DNA of 64,000 nucleotides from Glossina fuscipes (GCF_014805625.2 NW_023998416.1:16388401-16452400), one strand, 5' to 3'; counted from the first letter of the stretch, positions 12,479 to 25,045 are shown. Notes: generated from the letters alone by a model not told the origin. A program made the numbers and translations.

Positions 12479-13639
12479 CACTCTTCTCTTCAATGTAATG
12501 TTTTCATATTTCCCTCCTTATATATGTGTTTAAAACAAAAGCGCAGGGAAGAGGGTGGAACCGTCGCAGCGTCTAGACTTCTATTGGGTACGCGATCGTT
12601 GTCAATAATCCCGAACTACTAAGAAGCGTAAGCCTATCCGTTTCGTTGGACCAAAATGATGACTTTATTCAAAAAGAATTCGATATTCGTTTAAGATCAA
12701 GTTTCTATTGGTTTGTGTGTATGAGGAAAAAGTGCTCTTATGTTTAAATTATATGCAGGCGGGCGAAATGTGATACCTTGCGGAGCGGATCATAGCAGAA
12801 AAGTAGATGATGAGTGCGTTGCATTTATTGTACTGCCTGTAAACAGATTACAGTACTCTCTCCGTATCGGCACACTACAACAATATGCTTACAATATTAG
12901 GTGATTAGGCAGCATTGAAGCCCGTTTCATTACATACATGCGCCGCGAACTTGATAAAAGAAATTTCAAATTTTTATATAAGCTATTGATTGTTAATAAG
13001 TTACTGTGAGTAGCAACAGCCATGACAATAAATAGCATAACTTGAAATAACTTTCCTTTATAATCTATATTCGTATGATCATGAAATTGTGAGAACATTA
13101 TATTTTAATATTGATGAAATATTAATTAAAATGTAAAATGTAAAAAAATGAAATGTTTCCTAATTGCAATAATAATAAAAGGGAAAAGAATAACAGCATG
13201 AAAATTTATGAATTTAAAACGAAATGAAATATTAGAAAAACACATTATATCATATCGTATACGCGAACATATTTATGTATATAGGATACTTGAAATGAAT
13301 TTTAGTATTCCGACTTCATCAACTTAGGCTTTCTTAGGATGACCCGTTTAACTTAAAAATTTCATTAAATTATGTACGATAATTAAATTTATTATTTAAC
13401 GAAAAAAAAAAAGAAAATAATAATAATACTATTAAGTAAAAGAGAAAAGTTTGGTTATAAATTCTTTCTATATAATACAGTTATGGATTTGGCCACCGAT
13501 TGGCTTTTATATCAATAGTAGTTCAATAATGCATTAATACACACACATATAAATAAATATATGTATATATATTTATACATACACATTAAATCGACCTAGT
13601 TAGCATATAGTGCATAGTTTAAAAAAAAAAAAATAAAAT

Positions 13640-13640
13640 T

Positions 13641-13682
<42 letters not shown>
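13640..13682. repeat. (TA)n microsatellite
   Basis: About 20 TA units, preceded by a poly-A run at 13621. Confidence 0.95.
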
Positions 13683-13684
<2 letters not shown>

Positions 13685-14126
13685 TAATTCATATGGACTA
13701 TGAAATAGTGAATATTAGAATAGTTTGTTATATAACATTAGTTTATATGTATTAAAATAGTATCTAAAATAGTATATATGGAATATATATAATGGAATGG
13801 AAATAACAATATTTCTATAGCAAAAGAAAAGAAAGAAAAATTAATTATTAAAAAATAATACGTAGTTAAAAAGCGTGCTCTAAAAGAAAGAAAACTCAAA
13901 TAAAATGGCAACTATATTCGTACATAGAAATAATTGTATGGAATTTTTATTTTTAAGCCATTTATGTACGTATACCCTTCGAATGAGGTAATCGATCAAA
14001 TTAACTTTTTAAACAGTTTAACAAGTTAATACCTTAGTTTTCTCACTTGATATAAATTTTGGATAAAAGATATAAATGAAAAAGGAAATCGTATTTGATT
14101 TGTAGACGACTTACTTATGTCGGCAC

Positions 14127-14410
14127 GCTTACCGTGTGCTTAAGTATATGTTATACTAACTGAAAGAAATTTCTGTAAATCATACATATATACATCGGGC
14201 ATGAATTATTCTTGATGACGTGAATATTGGCGTAGTTATCTTTCTGTATCTTTCACATATTGAAATCAAGATTTCAATCCCAAAATCTGATTTAGCCTCA
14301 AGTTACCTTATCGTGTATGCTCAAGTATATGTTATACTATATGCATCGGGCATGAACTATTTTTGATGACCCTTAATATTGGCCTAGTTAACTTCTTTTA
14401 TCTGTCATAT
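14127..14410. repeat. Imperfect local direct duplication (two copies)
   Basis: Two blocks share aagtatatgttatact and then atcgggcatgaa...ttgatgac...aatattggc.tagtta. Copy 1 is about 14127-14258 and copy 2 about 14307-14410. Confidence 0.7.
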
Positions 14411-14814
14411 CAGGGCAAGGACGACCATTACATACCATACGCCGCGTTGTCTAACACAATACTTATTTTATTATAGAACACAAACATTCTACCTTGTTTC
14501 TATATAAAGGCATATTTTTCATGTGGATGTATTTATGGAGAAGCAAAACGCAACCCAATTTAGTACAAGTTTAATGCTTACATAAGGCAGGATCCAGAAA
14601 TAGGCATAGACGGTTTATTCATTATTTAAACTTATTAAAACTTGGAGTTTCCGGCTCTACAAAGGATTAATTTTAGTGAAAGTCCTTATCTCTGAAGTCA
14701 TTTGGATAAAAAAATTGGTCCAAATTTGGCACAGTTAAGTTCTTTACTATTATGATATAATTTTTAGCTGAACTTCAGTTTTCGTTACATGGGAAGGGGT
14801 TCAAAAATTGCTCC

Positions 14815-15010
14815 AGCGGGTCCAAAATTTTCATACCAGTTTAAAATGCCGAAATAATACTACTTTACTACTTTTCCTGAGAAATTTTTGAAATTACAAC
14901 TTCTTCCATATAATGATTTTTTAGAATAGGGCGATATATGACGAGTGGTTGAAAAAGTGAATCGATTCGAACCTTTTCCAATAGCGTTTGTCTTGTCATT
15001 CATCGGTAAA
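14815..15010 (-). repeat. Dispersed repeat A, reverse copy, truncated
   Basis: Shares ttttcataccagttt.aaatgccg, the agaatagggcg block and the gtgaa.cgattcgaacc core with the copy at 54245-54680. Confidence 0.6.
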
Positions 15011-15122
15011 AACTTTGCAAAATTATCTTTGGTAAATTTTGAATTTCGTTTTAGAAATCTATCTGAAATATATGCATGGCATTTGCCCAAGTCCATAGTT
15101 AAACGCTATTCTTCATTGTTAC

Positions 15123-15346
15123 GTGCTTTCCCAAACATATTTGGACGTACAGGTTGATGAGGACATATTTAATGTATTTCTGAAGTCATTTGAATCTGAA
15201 TCTGGGATGCTGGTATCACTTTCTGCACACTCCGCACTCAAAACTTTAAAAAAAATTATTGGCATACAAACAGGTATCACGGGTCTTAAGTTCTTTTACA
15301 AGGCGTTCATTGCCGATGAATGTCACCATATTGAATTTGTGCTGAA
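15123..15346 (+). other. Unidentified open reading segment (possible exon or gene fossil)
   Basis: An open frame with protein-like composition (segments such as GMLVSLSAHSALKTLKK and IQTGITGLKFFYKAF) runs to a donor-like gtaagataag at about 15350. No family recognised. It directly follows a truncated repeat A copy, so it may be transposon cargo or a fossil. Confidence 0.2.
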
Positions 15347-15879
15347 GGTAAGATAAGATTCCAACTTTTTAATAAAGTAAATAATTAATTCACGTACATA
15401 ATTACCTCATTGTATCGCAATACAACTGCATAAAAAATACGAAACCTCAATTACTGTGGTCGGATTTATCAGCTAAAGGAGTTACATAGGTGAGACTAGT
15501 TAAATTTTCAATCTTTGGCAAATAATAAGTGGTTAAGGGACCGTTGCTATAACGACTAAATGTTGAAGTGGAATTAAAATGCTGCAACCATCCGAGGGTA
15601 TTCTGCGTAAGGAAAGGAAACCCCTTTTCACAGGTAACCCCATTCCCTTCACAGTTTTCCGCACCACCTTGAAGTACCACGAGATAGACGCGTTGGCAAC
15701 TGTTTTAAATAGCTGGCATCCACTGTAGGCCTACGGCATTGATACTTTAAAATTATAATAATATTTACAATAATAATATATATAGTAACAATAATAAATA
15801 AAACCTGGCGCAATTTTTTTTTTTTTTTACAACAATAGTATTATTATATTGTTATAAATAGAGCAGCATATATATTTTG

Positions 15880-17345
15880 AGGAGGTAGCGCGTTTCCAGA
15901 TCGTTGAACGCTACTCCATCTTGGTCGAAGGGTTCAAATTGTTCTTCGACCTGGTCTCCAAGTTCCTAATCGTCCTCGGTTTTGAATCCGCTTGTCCATT
16001 GCAGCGATTTCCATTGACGACTCGTCCTGCTATTGGCCAAAAACATTTCCAACAGATCTGGGCTTACCCTGAGCTCCTCCGGTAGCTCGGCAAAGTTCTC
16101 TCGGAAAAATTTGTCAAGTGTCAATCCCTACACGGTTTGTCTTAAAATGCTCCTCAAAAAATCTGCTGCACTCTTCTTTTTTACCTTTCAGCTCCGTCCA
16201 TTAACGTAACGAGTAACTATTGCACTTACGAAGCAAGTGGTTTGTGCCGTTTCCACCTCGTCTTCTTCACTAAAAAATTGACATATACCTGCAATATCCA
16301 CAGTGTGCATTAGTGCCGACTGCGTTCTCTCCTCGGTCACAAGATGTGTTCGGGCTTCGTCGCGTCCGCCAATTCGGTGAAAGTCTTGTGGTTGTAGTTG
16401 CTGGCATTATTCCTCATCTTGCTTTGGAACGCTACCAATATATGCGCGTATTCGTGGAGAAGCCTTATTTTGTAACTCTTCCCAAATTTTTGCTGGCGTT
16501 TCAGTCAAATACCACTGCTTTCACGTCTAGGCCATCGAAGACTTCTTTGTGCGACGTTAATGGATAATAACTTAAGAGAAACTTGAACGCGGTCAACAGA
16601 TTTCGCGCTGCCACGAGGACTGTTCGGTAATCGTTCGCGCTGCTGTTGCTGTATTTACGTCCAGCTATTCTATCCTCCGAAGAGTTGAAATGAGCCATAC
16701 CATTGGTGTACACTTCACCGAAATGTATCTGCACTACTCTATCGTGGCCGCTTACCTTCTCCACGGCTTTCTTCAACTTTACCTTGCGGTTAGTACCATG
16801 TTAGTTTAAGTTTAAATTTGCAGTGGTTGAGCTGCTTGCTGTTGTTGTTGATTTTTGAAGCGCGTGTCCACGACTTTTAACGCCTTAATTTATTCTCTAA
16901 GGCGGTCATTTTGCTACTGCCATGCTGTATTCTCCAATGAATTCGAAGTTGAGGTGCCTAATACTTTTAAAGCACCTAATGCAGGTCTCTCTACTTACGC
17001 GAGGTTTTCTAATTCTTCTAATTCTGTTCTACCTAATACTTTTGCATCGACCACTTCTTCTAATTCTATTCTACCTAATTCTTCCGTGTGAAGCACTTCT
17101 TATAATTCTATGCTGCCTATTTCATCTATTTCTTCATCGACAAGTCTTAAAAAACTAAGTAAATTCATTTCGTCCTCATCAAAAAGACTTGAAATGTCCC
17201 CGTTCCCATCTTTAATGAAGTGCTTCTTGGTTTTTCACGTCACATGCATCAAACCCATTTAATATCGCAAAGTTCTCCTTCGCTGTGGCAGCAATAACCG
17301 GAATGTTACTTTTTGTATTTATCTTCACTTACAGCTGGTTCCATG
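15880..17345 (-). pseudogene. Heavily decayed coding region, about 480 codons, origin unknown
   Basis: Reading the minus strand from about 17340 to 15880, successive stretches in all three frames look like one acidic, helix-rich protein broken by several frameshifts and stop codons. Stretches in order: an N-terminal part near 17340-17225, an Asp/Glu-rich part near 17225-17000, a Gln-rich piece near 16830, an uninterrupted 91-codon stretch at 16776-16501, then short pieces down to a stop near 15880. Base composition is visibly richer in GC than the flanks, which are ATT/TA-rich. No zinc knuckle, protease, reverse transcriptase or integrase motif was seen. It could be a retroelement gag, an old viral insertion or a decayed host gene; I cannot decide. 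Confidence 0.35.
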
Positions 17346-17399
17346 ATGATTTGTTACGCTTGTACGCTGACATCCCGTCTCCATGTGGCGGGGTTTTTC

Positions 17400-18260
17400 T
17401 TTAAGGTTTCAGCAGATGTTGTATTCGGTATGTACGACGTCAATAAAAATACTTATATTATATTATTATAATAACAATAAGATATATAACAAAAATATAT
17501 ATAATTAGTTAATAGTGAACATGAAAAACGGAATAGACCAATAATCAACTTTGTATACAATTTAAGGAGTTAGTCCCAAATGCCTCACAATTCTAAAAAA
17601 TTTCATCTGTAACGAGTGAGACCTACCCACCATTAAATAACTGTGAAGTTAAATTGTTAAGGTTTGTACTTGCTGCCAAGAAATTTATGCTATGTTATAA
17701 AGCTTTAATCAACCTCTAGTTCCTGGGAATGGAAATAAGCCTACATAAGAGTAATCACAAAAAACAAGAACCAAAACATTGTGGTTGACCACGGGCGACC
17801 ATTCAAATTTTATTTGTATTTGACTTACAACATCTCAGCAGAAATCCTCATGACAAATTACAGTTACAAATGCATAACGATTCGTAGAAACTAAAAAATT
17901 ATTAATATCCAGACAAGTAATAATAATTTGTATTCAAGATTTAGATATAAATCAAATAGAGTTTAATTAAATTTATTTATTTGTATTATTTTACATTTTT
18001 TAAATGATTTTAAATTTCATTCATATACTAAATTGTACTTACCTTTTAAATGGTATTTCTATAGTGAATGGTGCTTCCATTTTAAGGATGGTGCCGGGTT
18101 TTTAGAGTTTGGGGTGCCCAAGTTTTTATTTATTTTTCTTGTTTTTAATTTTTATTACACTTAACACATGGTAAACTGTTTCTAGAGCTTTCATCAATCT
18201 TTGGAAAACACTTCTGCCTTAAAAGGAATACTTTAGAATTATCATCCACCCCTAAAGATT
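17400..18260. other. AT-rich intergenic sequence
   Basis: Nothing recognisable beyond ATT-rich runs flanking the fossil at 15880-17345. Confidence 0.5.
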
Positions 18261-18264
18261 CTAT

Positions 18265-18498
18265 TTAAAGCCTTCCTAGATATTTGATGATAGATTTGAG
18301 TGCTGCTTTATTCTTCTGCCAACTAGCGTTGTTTAGCCGTTTTCTGTGGAACACGTTCGTAAATGTTGTCATTGCACGAATACATCTATAGGTCCTCATC
18401 ACCTCGGGACCGCCGGTCACCTTTCGTTGATAGCCGATTTTAAAAATGATGACGTTACTTTGTCTCCCAACCACTGCATTGCAACCTTCACCAGTGAT
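18265..18498 (-). other. Unidentified open segment with a splice-acceptor-like start
   Basis: The minus strand shows a pyrimidine tract and ttccag ending at 18499, then a 78-codon open segment ending in a stop at 18265, rich in Lys/Arg with normal-looking codon use (for example VTGGPEVMRTYRCIRAM). It may be an exon of an unknown or decayed gene, or belong to the same fossil as 15880-17345. No family recognised. Confidence 0.2.
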
Positions 18499-18709
18499 CT
18501 GGAAATGATATGAAACACACACATGAGGGTTAAACAGCAACTATAAACAAAAACTTCTTACCTTTATAACATCTAAAGAGTAGAGGAAATTTTAAAAATG
18601 GCGAAAGGGTATGTCTTCTCCTACTGTTTCCTTTTACTCCACACTAAGCTGCATGATCAATTTATGGTCATCTACCCATTCAATAATCATTTATGCTTAG
18701 TTCACACTT

Positions 18710-18990
18710 TATTATATCTCCACATAATGTAAGCGTAGCTATAACCTAGTTAAGATCTATCCTACATGTTTCCACATGCTGCAAGTCAAGCTATGACCTA
18801 GTTAATATAACGCAATCTAGCTTTACATGTAACTTTAGTAGTAGCCTAGTTTAATTCCACTATTTTGCTTCAGTTAGCATAATAAGTTATTATATAAATT
18901 ACCGACAACAGTTCAGTATAGTTAGATAGTAAGATAGTCAAATGTAAAGTACTCATTAATAAATAATCATCAAAACAAACCTTTTCATTG
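18710..18990 (+). repeat. Tandem repeat and possible LTR-like segment
   Basis: Three imperfect units of about 60 bp each contain ccacat.atg..ag and ctagtta (18715-18850). They are followed by tatataaattac, cagttcagt and attaataaata, in the order promoter, initiator, poly(A) signal that is typical of an LTR. No partner LTR or internal region was seen, so a solo LTR is only a suggestion. Confidence 0.25.
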
Positions 18991-20211
18991 TGTTTTCACT
19001 ACATACTAAAGATTTTATAATCATTTTTGTTTCGTATAAAAAATCGGTATTCATTTTTATTTAAAAGTTTTTGATACTATGTTGTGCACTTGTTAAATGC
19101 TTTGATTTGCCGCTAAAAAACTTTGTATGAAAGTAAAAAACGAACATGTATGGAGAATGGAGAGATCACAGAGTTGCTTGTAATAAATAAGAAAAATAGT
19201 CAAAAAGTGGCAACGCAGTCATCATTCAGCTCTGTTAAGTGGCAAATAAGTAGTGGACAACGCTGTTAAAATGCAAAGTAAGTAAGAAAGCTCTGTTAAA
19301 TGTCAAGCAAAGATTTCAAAATCAAAATTTGCTCAATGAAAACATTTCCTGTCAAAAATTAGTCAACTGTAAAGATGAAGACTGCTTGCAAAAACGAAAC
19401 GGAAATGAAACGCAATGTAAGATGATAATAATAATATAATAATATGTATATATACATATATTTGTGCAAAATTTTGTTTTGTATTATATTAAGCCATAAT
19501 TATATGTATACATATTATAATATTATTATAATTGGCATTCAGTAGACGCAACATTATAGAAAATTTGGTTTTGCAGAAATATATCGTGATAGAGAATTTT
19601 TTACATATTCTATAACTTTTCCTTTCATCCCAAAAAAATTATAAAAAATTTGCTTCACAGTCCTTCTGAATATTAGAGGATATATTTAGTAATAACACTA
19701 TGTTTATGGAACCAGGTAAAGGTTTCTTAATGTTACTCATAATTTACAAGTTTTACGTTTTTCTAAGGTTAATTGAAAATGTGAAGTCACTTGTTTATTT
19801 TAAAAGCATTAATACATGTATATTAAATGTTCGTCGTCAAAATCACTATCTATAAATTTGCAATGACAATTTCAAAAGTTATTGTGTAACTTAACACAGT
19901 GAAAAGAAAGTTTTTCAATAATTTTCTAAAAATTCATTTAGGTTATTTACCAATTATGTTAATTAATCAACAGTTAAATAGGTATCAAAAAAAATTTCTA
20001 ACAAAAATATCTTTTACATTTACATTACATTACATTTGTCCAAACAAAATCACAACTTAAAAAAAAAATAATTCTCATAAAACGTAAAAAATTAAAGTGT
20101 AAAAAAGAGAGAGTACTATTAAAACATAATGGGTATGATATGTAAAATTGGATAACACGCAAAAATTTTAAAAATTAAATCATACGAATAGATTTATAAA
20201 ATTTAAGCAAC

Positions 20212-22324
20212 TTAACGTATGCTTTGACGAAACGCGCTTTGATTTGGTTTCTTGGATGCGGAACTAGGTTTTTTGGTTGTGTGTGGATCGGGAGCAAAAC
20301 AATTCCATAATCGTAAAGTCTCATCAGCACCAGCACTAATAACAGTACTGCCATCAGGCGATAAAGCCAATTGTAAAACGCGCGAGGTGTGGCCAGTAAG
20401 TTCAGCTTGTTTAACCACGCTTGGATACTTCCATATAGTTAATTGGTTGTTTGCAAAACCATGAGCCGATATTAACTCCTTATATGTACGCGACCACAGT
20501 AGACCACAAACTTGAGATTTTGTATCTACCGAATTAAGTAAACTACCGTTATTGACATTCCAAAATTTTATGCACCTATCAGCCGTGCCGCCACCAGAAG
20601 CTAATACATTAGGCTGCCATGGGCACCAGTCCAATGCTCTCACAGCCGCTTGGTGCTGATTAAGGACGTGCAGAGGTTCATTAGCTGTACTTATACCGCC
20701 TTCATTAACGGCAGTCCATACATTAACTAAGTTGTCATTGCCTCCGCTGGCTAAATATTTATAGTCGGTTGACCATTTAAGTCCACACACTTCTTGAGTG
20801 TGACCGTTTAAAGTGTTGACTTTATGATCACGAGATCGTACATCGTGGTGTACGATTGCCCCATCGAGGCTACCTGATGAAACAAGATATGAATTCCAAG
20901 CGAGACTTCCGACCCTGGCCGAATGACCATCCATTACACGAAGACGCTTTACTTTAGCACAGTCCCACAATTCTACAATACCGCTTTTGTTGCCAATAGC
21001 AAGAATTTGCCCATCTTGTATCCAAGATAAAGCGCACGCATGGTCACCATCTTCATATTCTACCAATTCTTGAATGCTACCAGTACCCGCATTCCAAAGA
21101 TAAACACAGCTGCCCAATGCTACTGTTACAATATTATCGGTACTCCAGTCCAAAAGGTTCAAATCTATCAAAAAAGATGAATAAGAAGTTAATGCTGGGG
21201 CAATTTTTGAGCACCACTAAGCATATTTTAAGCGCAGCACAGAGGCATTATCATCGTCGCAATATTCACAAAGCACGTCTACATTACTTAAGGAAATGTT
21301 TGTGCAAAATTTCATGTTGCATTTGACTTCCTTCGAGAGAAAAAAAAGCTTTAAAATTTTTAATATTTAGCAAATGCTGTGATTCTGCGATGAATCTAAA
21401 TGTCGACAAAATGGAAAAGCGCTCTTTCTTTCTTTATTTTCCTTTTAGCGGGCCGCCGAATTTTAAAAGACGGACGGACGTAGGTAGCCTTGTTCAAATG
21501 TCTACGCTGAACAGAGTTTTACATGGGTGGGTATTACGATTAGCATGAGAAATTCGGTACACCATATTAATATCAAACATTACTCAGTTGATTAAGTTAA
21601 AAAATTACTTACAAAAATTGTTTATAATATCTGGAGCATCTAAAATGCGTTCTGAGGTGGTTGGTATATAACGAGAACCACTTTTCGTAGACAATGGGGT
21701 TTTTGTCGTGTACACTACTTTAAGAGGATTGACGTGAAATTCAGGAGCAGGTGGAGCCTTGTTCTGATACGAGAGAATCCTTGTAGTTTTACTATCTGCC
21801 ACTTGCATAGAGTCTGATATCAATTTTCGATGCTCGAGCTTCGCCGGAGTCGGTTTATCATCGTTGGCGTTAGAATTGCCCTCATTTTCTTCGTCATTTT
21901 CTGATTTCTCTTGGTCTTGTTTCAACTAATTTGTCAACATTTTTCAATTTATGTATTTAAAATATTAATATGCAAGAACTAAAAAATTAAGACTTACTAA
22001 ATAATGGCCCAATTCAAAATTGGTGGAACCTCTGTTTGGTATGAAACGATCACCGCCGCCTCCAGGCGTTTTGGGACCTTTGTTTGGAGTTTGGCTTTTC
22101 TTTTTTTTTGTATCCCATGATTTACCCGGCGTTTTTGTAGCTACGCTCGTACCCGACAAATTTGGGTTATAAGCGGCAGACAAACCCGATCTTGTAACAT
22201 TTAAGCTAGAATTCGCCTCCGAAGCTTCTAATTTTTTTTGCCAACGAGGAACTGGGCCTTTAGTTAATTCACCGTCCATTGTTAGAGCACTGTTAATTTC
22301 TTTAAAAAAGTTAAATTGAGACAT
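20212..22324 (-). CDS. fzy: Fizzy (Cdc20), APC/C activator, 3 exons
   Basis: WD40 substrate-recruiting activator of the anaphase-promoting complex, target of the spindle checkpoint. Exons: 22324-21998, 21925-21613, 21164-20212; total 1593 nt, 530 residues, in frame, against about 526 for the Drosophila protein. Exon 1 carries the start (MSQFNFF) and the C-box DRFIPNR at residues 92-98, which contacts the APC/C. Exon 2 carries RILSYQNKAP, the region that binds Mad2 in Cdc20, and the conserved SGSRYIPTTSERILDAPD block. Exon 3 holds the WD40 propeller (repeats with VYLWN, VELWD, VNVW, IKFWN, LRLWN) and the C-terminal QSIR, whose Ile-Arg tail docks on the APC/C. A second ATG one codon upstream (22327) could also be used. 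Introns are short (72 and 448 nt). All key elements are intact. Confidence 0.97.
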
Positions 22325-22329
22325 CATAA

Positions 22330-22640
22330 GCCGTCGAATTAATATTAGACAATTTATATATATATATATATTTTAAAACTATTAATCAAAATATAGACGC
22401 TTTTTTCTTAAACACCGATTTTATCTTTATCAAATTTTCTACAAATGGCGGTTCAAACAATCGAATTTGCGAGTAATGTTGCCAACATAACCGTAACAAT
22501 ATATGCTTCAAGGGCAGGAAAATTAAAGCACCTCTGAACATAACAAACCAGAACGATGCTGACCATCTTGAAAATTAAATAAACAACATAAACCTGTGCC
22601 TAGTTTTCAATCGAACAATTAATAACATGGTTTACCAAAT
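22330..22640. other. fzy 5' flank, probable promoter region
   Basis: Upstream of fzy on the minus strand, with a (TA)n run at 22358-22371. No core promoter motif can be named with confidence. Confidence 0.3.
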
Positions 22641-25045
22641 GCTCAAATTAATAAAAAGATGAATTGCTGTTGAAGGTGGCCTTTATTTATTTGCTTGTGA
22701 GAATGGCGCTTGGAAAGAAGAGCATCAAGTGTTCAAAGTGCAATAACTTGGGTTGTAGGTTGCGAAATGTGTTTAACATGGCTACATAGCTCGTGTATTA
22801 GTGAAGGTATCTAGGGAAGATATTCTTAGGGCGAGTGATGATGGGCCACTTTCTGCTTTTTACAATATTTGTGCAGACTATAGGGGAGGGATGACGAGTT
22901 ACAAATAGCATACCGCTAGTGTGAAGGCACGGAACCCTCCGACCTCCCTTGATACCGCTTACTTCAAACCCACGATAGATGAATTAACTGTGCAATTGCA
23001 GGTATCGATGAATGTTGCCTTAATTACCTTCAAATCGGAACTGAAGCTGAGTACTAAAGGGACGAAAGTTAATATGGAGTCTGGAGTGTGAACAAGGGGT
23101 TGATCAAATTAAGGATGTTGTGGATTGGTCAGGATTGGTGGCCATGAATGCGGAAGAAGAACAAGCAACTTACACCAAAAAGGAACTAGAACAAGCAACT
23201 TACACCAAAAAGGAACAAGAACAAGCAACCTACACCAAAAAGGAAGTTAATGCATATAGCAATGAGCGAGTGCGAGTCGCTGTTCATTGAGTTAGATATT
23301 GGAGCAGTGATCATTCTTTCTGTGGTAGTCTATTTACCGGGTGGTACCATTAGGGTCTAGTCATTTACTAAAAAACGAAGTACTCATTATTGTTGGTGAT
23401 TTTAATTGCAACCTCTAGAACTAAAGCTATTGTTATTAGATCTGTTTGCTCGAGTTGTAAGCTTAGCACACCAAACTACGTCACTACTTGACATTTGCTG
23501 GTCAGTGATGATGCCTTGCTTAACTATTCTAATCAGGTGCAATGCCTTTTTTGGCTTATCATGCATTAATCTATGCCAGCTTTACGATCAAGTGTAGATA
23601 TTGATTGGGGTGGGCTCTCTACTTGTGTAGCTGAGTTGGATTCAACCATTTTTCTGAATAACGCGAGCGTGATTATAGTTTTTGTATTCGCTTTTGAAAT
23701 CGTTTTTTTCCGCGGTTCAGAAAAGTAATTCCCAGGAAGTCTGATGAGTACGCGACTTTTCAATCTATTGGATCTATAGATGATTGCCAAGTTTATTGCT
23801 GTTACCGGGATAAGGCCAAGAAAATTGTTCGTAAGGAAAGAAGAAAATATTTTATCATCTAGTTTGTGGTTAGGGACTCTTCTACTATATGGAGGGTGTT
23901 AAGAAGGTCTTGTAACATTAAGAGGAATCACTCTCCGTTTACTTTGCTGCGGAGGAGGTGAATGATCGTTTTGTAAATGTGTCGAATTGTGACTTGACAG
24001 TTGATAGTGAACCTAGGACAAATCTGAAGTTCCGTGAATCTCATTCTCATCATGTCGTGAGCTAAATGTAGTACTACACAAAATTAAATCTAAATCAATC
24101 GGTGATGATGGAATTCCTATTCTGTTTATCAAACTTATCTTTCCGTATGGTAATTCTATATTGGCTCAATCGGATTTTCTCTTCTATTGGAAGTGTTGTG
24201 TTTATACCTAAAGTTAAAATTGTCCATTCTATTGATGATTTGAGACCTACTTCAATTCTTCCGGTTATTTCCAAAATTTTAGAATATACTCTCATGGACC
24301 AGACTCTTTCTGCTGTGATGAGACTTATTTCACCATCCTAGCATGCGTTTTGTCAGAAGCATAGCGCCACGGACCTATTAATAGACATAACTGATAATAT
24401 TAGGAGTAATGAGAACGGTTCTCGTCGCTGAATCTACCGAAGGCATTTAACAATGTCAATCACCCGGGATTTATTATGAAGCTAGCTGGGTAGTTCCTAA
24501 ATCGGCGTGTAAGCTGGTGTACTTAACTGCTGGTGTAATTAACTGAGAGATCTTAATTTGTTGACATCAATGGTGTTATTCGACCACCTGTCGGGTATAT
24601 GTCGGGATATCCCAAGATTAGCGCCTTTGCTTTTCATGCTGCGCGTTGATGACTTGCTGGTCTCATGCGTAATAACTTGTGGGAGAACTGGAACTACCTA
24701 TCCTTGGATTTACGCATTTTTTCGCACTTTAACAACTCCTTCCGGATTAAGCTATCTTTACCAAATTTGTAAAGTGGATAATATGTTAATCGCTTATATT
24801 ACTGAAGACTGTATTTCCATGATACATTGGATTCTCAGAGTAGGTGGCATGCTGTTAACTATGATTAAGTTTCGAACATGATTATTTGTATATACCCAGT
24901 GCTAAGTTTAAACTTAAACGTTTCAGTGCGAATTGTGCTGTGTGTTAGCTCTAGTTACTTCAATACATTAAATTGGCCCTTGAAGGCCTTTGTATTATTT
25001 TCTGAATGCATATAAATAAACATATAAAAAATAAATAAATGCGTT
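22640..25045 (+). pseudogene. Dead jockey/CR1-like non-LTR retrotransposon
   Basis: Fragments in the order expected of a LINE: a PHD-like Cys/His patch (WLHSSC) near 22780; a 10-residue tandem repeat at about 23159-23248; an endonuclease piece with VVYLPGG near 23325 and IVGDFNCN at 23388; then reverse transcriptase pieces, DLRPTSILPVISKILEYTL near 24240, a KAF-type catalytic box near 24435, and a GDIPRLAPLLFMLRVDDL segment near 24610-24656. All frames are broken by stops and shifts. The 3' end is an AT-rich tail with ATAAATAAA repeats at about 25010-25040, just before Atp23. The catalytic Asp of the first RT box reads Asn. Non-functional; clade assignment is by motif style only. Confidence 0.8.
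23159..23248 (+). repeat. 30-bp tandem repeat, 3 units (10-residue unit EQATYTKKE+1)
   Basis: Three near-identical 30-bp units, an exact multiple of three, so the repeat was coding when the element was alive. It lies between the PHD-like and endonuclease remnants. Confidence 0.9.

Larger units (their letters stand above)
9610..14110. other. Intergenic sequence without supported genes
   Basis: No homology or long open frame with coding character. It contains a fragment of dispersed repeat A (10025-10120), a (CT)n run, and (TA)n and poly-A tracts. Confidence 0.45.

Noticed and set aside
24095..24341. Overlapping open frames on both strands near 24.2 kb
   Set aside because: Explained by the broken reverse transcriptase of the LINE relic on the plus strand.
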